Source: Campylobacterales bacterium (GTDB lineage: Bacteria; Campylobacterota; Campylobacteria; Campylobacterales; QNZT01). From it: a DNA stretch of 6,678 nucleotides. Where the stretch lies: NCBI GenBank assembly GCA_027081495.1, contig JALWKJ010000051.1:1-6678 (forward strand), written 5' to 3'. Both the position numbers and the translations under genes were made by a program. Shown here in pieces: positions 5,238-6,678 of the stretch (its first letter is position 1; each line of letters starts with the position of its first letter). The notes beneath the pieces were generated by a model that had not been told where the DNA came from, did not search any database, and worked only from the letters and a program-made list of their open reading frames with translations.

Positions 5238-6617
5238 TTATTTTGTGATTCCTAGAGATTTCAATACTTGGTAAGTGATGCCGCCTACGGGAAGATTGTT
5301 CGCTCTTTGATACTCTTTAACCGCGGCTCTTGTCATGCTTCCGACGATTCCGTCGATAGGTCCTTTGTATAGACCTTTTGCTTTAAGCGCTTTTTGAAGC
5401 TCGATTATGGTAGCGGAAGTTATACTGGATTTACATACGACTCTTTTCCATACGACTTTGCTTGGAGATACCATCTCTCTTTTCGTGACTTCTCTGTATT
5501 GTGCCGGAATTTGTACTCTTTTAACTTCGGCCGGTTTTACGACAGTCGTAACCTTGATAGTCGTGTATTGCGCCGGAATTTGCGTAACTTTTGTGCTTGC
5601 CGGCGTATTGACAACGGTTTTAGTGATAGTTTTGTAAGCCGCGGGGCGGGCGAGTTTACAAATTTGATGACCCGTATATTTGTAACCTGCGGGTTTGGTC
5701 GAACCGACTTTGCTCCATGTAAATACCGGATCGGATACTTTAACGGTTCTGGTATAAGTAGCCGTTTGCTCAGGTATAGTAACTTTTTCCACTTTTGCGG
5801 GAGAGACCAGCTTTCTTACTTTGATAGTTTTATAAACGGCCGGCACCGTAACTACTTTTGTAGAAGGAGGAGTTTTTACGACTCTTTTTGTTACGGTTTT
5901 ATATCTTGCGGGTGTTGTTACAAGACACATTACGCCGCAATCGTCCGTTCCGTTGCATTGAGACTTTTTCCACATGGTTTTTTCAGGCTCGACAAGAACC
6001 CTCTCCGTTACGGTCTCATAAGTCGCCGGAACTTTCACCAATCTTTCGTACGCCTCTTTTACGAGTACTTTCTCTTCGACATACTCGTATTTTGCGGGAA
6101 TGATTCTTAGTTTTTCCGACGCCTCTTTTCTTACATAACTCTCAGTCGCCGTGTTGTATTTGGCAGGTTGAAAATACTCTCTTACACACTCTCCGACACC
6201 TAGCGAATCGACCGGAGCTCCACCGGCTTTTGCGGCGGCTAAAATTTCCGCGCTTACGGGAACGGAACTCTTAAGACCCGTTCTCCAGAAAACCTCTTCG
6301 TCTCTAACCTGTACTTTTTCCGTGATATTTTTAAAAGTCGCCGGTATGACGCTGATCTTTTCGGAAGCTTCTTTAGTCATTACTTTTTGAGAAGTGCTGC
6401 CAAATTGTGCGGGTACAATTTCAAGTCTTTCAGATACCTCTTTTACCAGAACTTTTTCCGTGCTAGTGGCGAATTTCGCGGGAATAAGAGCTTTCGCGTA
6501 ACATTCTCCGGGCTGAGCGTTGGGTATGACGCTTGATTCTACCGCATCGGCGGTCAATGAGCTGGATGCAGCGACCAACGATACCGCTACGACGGTAGAT
6601 AACTTGTAAACTTTCAT
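5238..6617 (-). CDS. Exported repeat protein with C-terminal peptidoglycan-binding domain
   Basis: A 459-residue envelope protein of unknown function. Residues 1-25 are a Sec signal peptide (MKVYK basic start, STVVAVSLVAASSS core, cleavage near ADA-VE). Residues 45-392 hold twelve 23-residue repeats of the form [IV]-P-A-x-[YF]-x-T-x-T-x-[KR]-V-x-V, with Pro at 46, 69, 92; 151, 174, 197; 236, 259, 282; and 325, 348, 371. They form four blocks of three; each block closes with Trp 19 residues after its third Pro (W111, W216, W301, W390) and has a Cys 5-7 residues before its first Pro (C39, C144, C231, C320). The alternating polar/hydrophobic pattern predicts beta strands. Residues about 401-457 are a PG_binding_1 domain (IELQKALKAKGLYKGPIDG, then TRAAVKEYQ), which anchors proteins to the cell wall. 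It lies in the periplasm or at the wall and is very basic. No catalytic domain is seen, so a structural role is likely (inference). AAGGAG at 6623-6628, 5 bases before the ATG, supports the start. Confidence 0.88.
   Translation of the reverse strand: MKVYKLSTVVAVSLVAASSSLTADAVESSVIPNAQPGECYAKALIPAKFATSTEKVLVKEVSERLEIVPAQFGSTSQKVMTKEASEKISVIPATFKNITEKVQVRDEEVFWRTGLKSSVPVSAEILAAAKAGGAPVDSLGVGECVREYFQPAKYNTATESYVRKEASEKLRIIPAKYEYVEEKVLVKEAYERLVKVPATYETVTERVLVEPEKTMWKKSQCNGTDDCGVMCLVTTPARYKTVTKRVVKTPPSTKVVTVPAVYKTIKVRKLVSPAKVEKVTIPEQTATYTRTVKVSDPVFTWSKVGSTKPAGYKYTGHQICKLARPAAYKTITKTVVNTPASTKVTQIPAQYTTIKVTTVVKPAEVKRVQIPAQYREVTKREMVSPSKVVWKRVVCKSSITSATIIELQKALKAKGLYKGPIDGIVGSMTRAAVKEYQRANNLPVGGITYQVLKSLGITK
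5442..6485 (-). repeat. Four blocks of three 23-residue coding repeats
   Basis: The blocks map to 6279-6485, 5964-6170, 5709-5915 and 5442-5648, each 207 bp (3 x 69). The linkers between them are unlike each other. Blocks 1 and 2 share KEASE/KEAYER-type acidic segments. Blocks 3 and 4 share TPPSTKV/TPASTKV and SPAKV/KPAEV segments, so two subfamilies of block exist. Most repeats have diverged at the DNA level, so the expansion is mostly old. Confidence 0.85.
5496..5582 (-). repeat. Near-identical 18-bp direct repeat, 69 bp apart
   Basis: GTATTGTGCCGGAATTTG (5496-5513) and GTATTGCGCCGGAATTTG (5565-5582) differ by one base and both encode QIPAQY on the minus strand (residues 346-351 and 369-374). 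The 69-bp offset equals one protein repeat, pointing to a fairly recent copy or gene conversion of the last two repeats. Confidence 0.8.
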
Positions 6618-6651
6618 TTTTTCTCCTTTAGGATTAGTTAATACGATGACG

Positions 6652-6657
6652 ATTATA
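6652..6657 (-). promoter_or_regulatory. -10 element of the repeat-protein gene
   Basis: The minus strand carries a perfect TATAAT (context TCTGTATAATCG) 34 bases before the start codon, giving a leader of about 27 bases with a strong AAAGGAG. Just upstream, AGATT-AAAA-AATCT (6659-6672) is a small inverted repeat in the spacer. The -35 would fall at the window edge and cannot be judged. Confidence 0.6.
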
Positions 6658-6678
6658 CAGATTAAAAAATCTAATAAC

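Noticed and set aside
5394..6110. Long open frame of 238 codons on the + strand, opposite the repeat-protein gene
   Set aside because: It mirrors the regular repeats of the real minus-strand gene, has an odd Phe/Tyr/Arg/Ser-rich composition, and has no ribosome binding site or recognisable domain.
1..6678. CRISPR array, insertion sequence, tRNA, rRNA or riboswitch
   Set aside because: No spaced identical repeats, transposase, terminal inverted repeats, cloverleaf or known aptamer pattern was seen; the only regular repeats are coding repeats.

Overview
This window looks like ordinary chromosome from a member of the Campylobacterota (formerly Epsilonproteobacteria), probably a free-living sulfur- or hydrogen-oxidising type related to Sulfurimonas or Sulfurovum. 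The reasons are the moderately AT-rich composition, the codon style, the cyclophilin with the QGGCPHGSGTGG loop, the combination of a degenerate dihydroorotase homologue with AMP-forming acetyl-CoA synthetase, and a stand-alone receiver protein. The genus is inference; no rRNA or synteny marker is present to settle it.

Six protein genes fill the window, with little spare DNA. On the + strand at the left is a CI/LexA-like regulator with an N-terminal helix-turn-helix and a C-terminal S24 self-cleaving domain (8-664). It converges on a cytoplasmic cyclophilin read from the minus strand (690-1175), and the two are separated by a strong hairpin that has a proper T-tract only for the cyclophilin. 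A 141-bp divergent gap then carries promoters for the cyclophilin and for a dihydroorotase-family protein (1317-2525, GTG start) that has lost every metal ligand I can align. After 88 bp comes acs, acetyl-CoA synthetase (2614-4566; the ribosome binding site shows that ATG 2614, not TTG 2608, is the start). A 242-bp AT-rich gap holds a perfect 12-bp hairpin just after acs and a perfect 16-bp palindrome over the likely -10 of the next gene, a single-domain response regulator (4809-5213). This converges on a minus-strand exported protein (5238-6617) with a signal peptide, twelve 23-residue repeats and a C-terminal peptidoglycan-binding domain.

The genes do not form one pathway. Each seems to be its own transcription unit, covering regulation, protein folding, pyrimidine enzyme scaffolding, acetate activation, signalling and cell envelope. 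There are no tRNA or rRNA genes, CRISPR array, insertion sequence or prophage structural genes. The most notable items are the very regular repeat architecture of the envelope protein (four blocks of three 23-residue repeats, each block opened by Cys and closed by Trp), the dead dihydroorotase homologue, and the palindrome in front of the response regulator. I see no clear multi-gene novel system.
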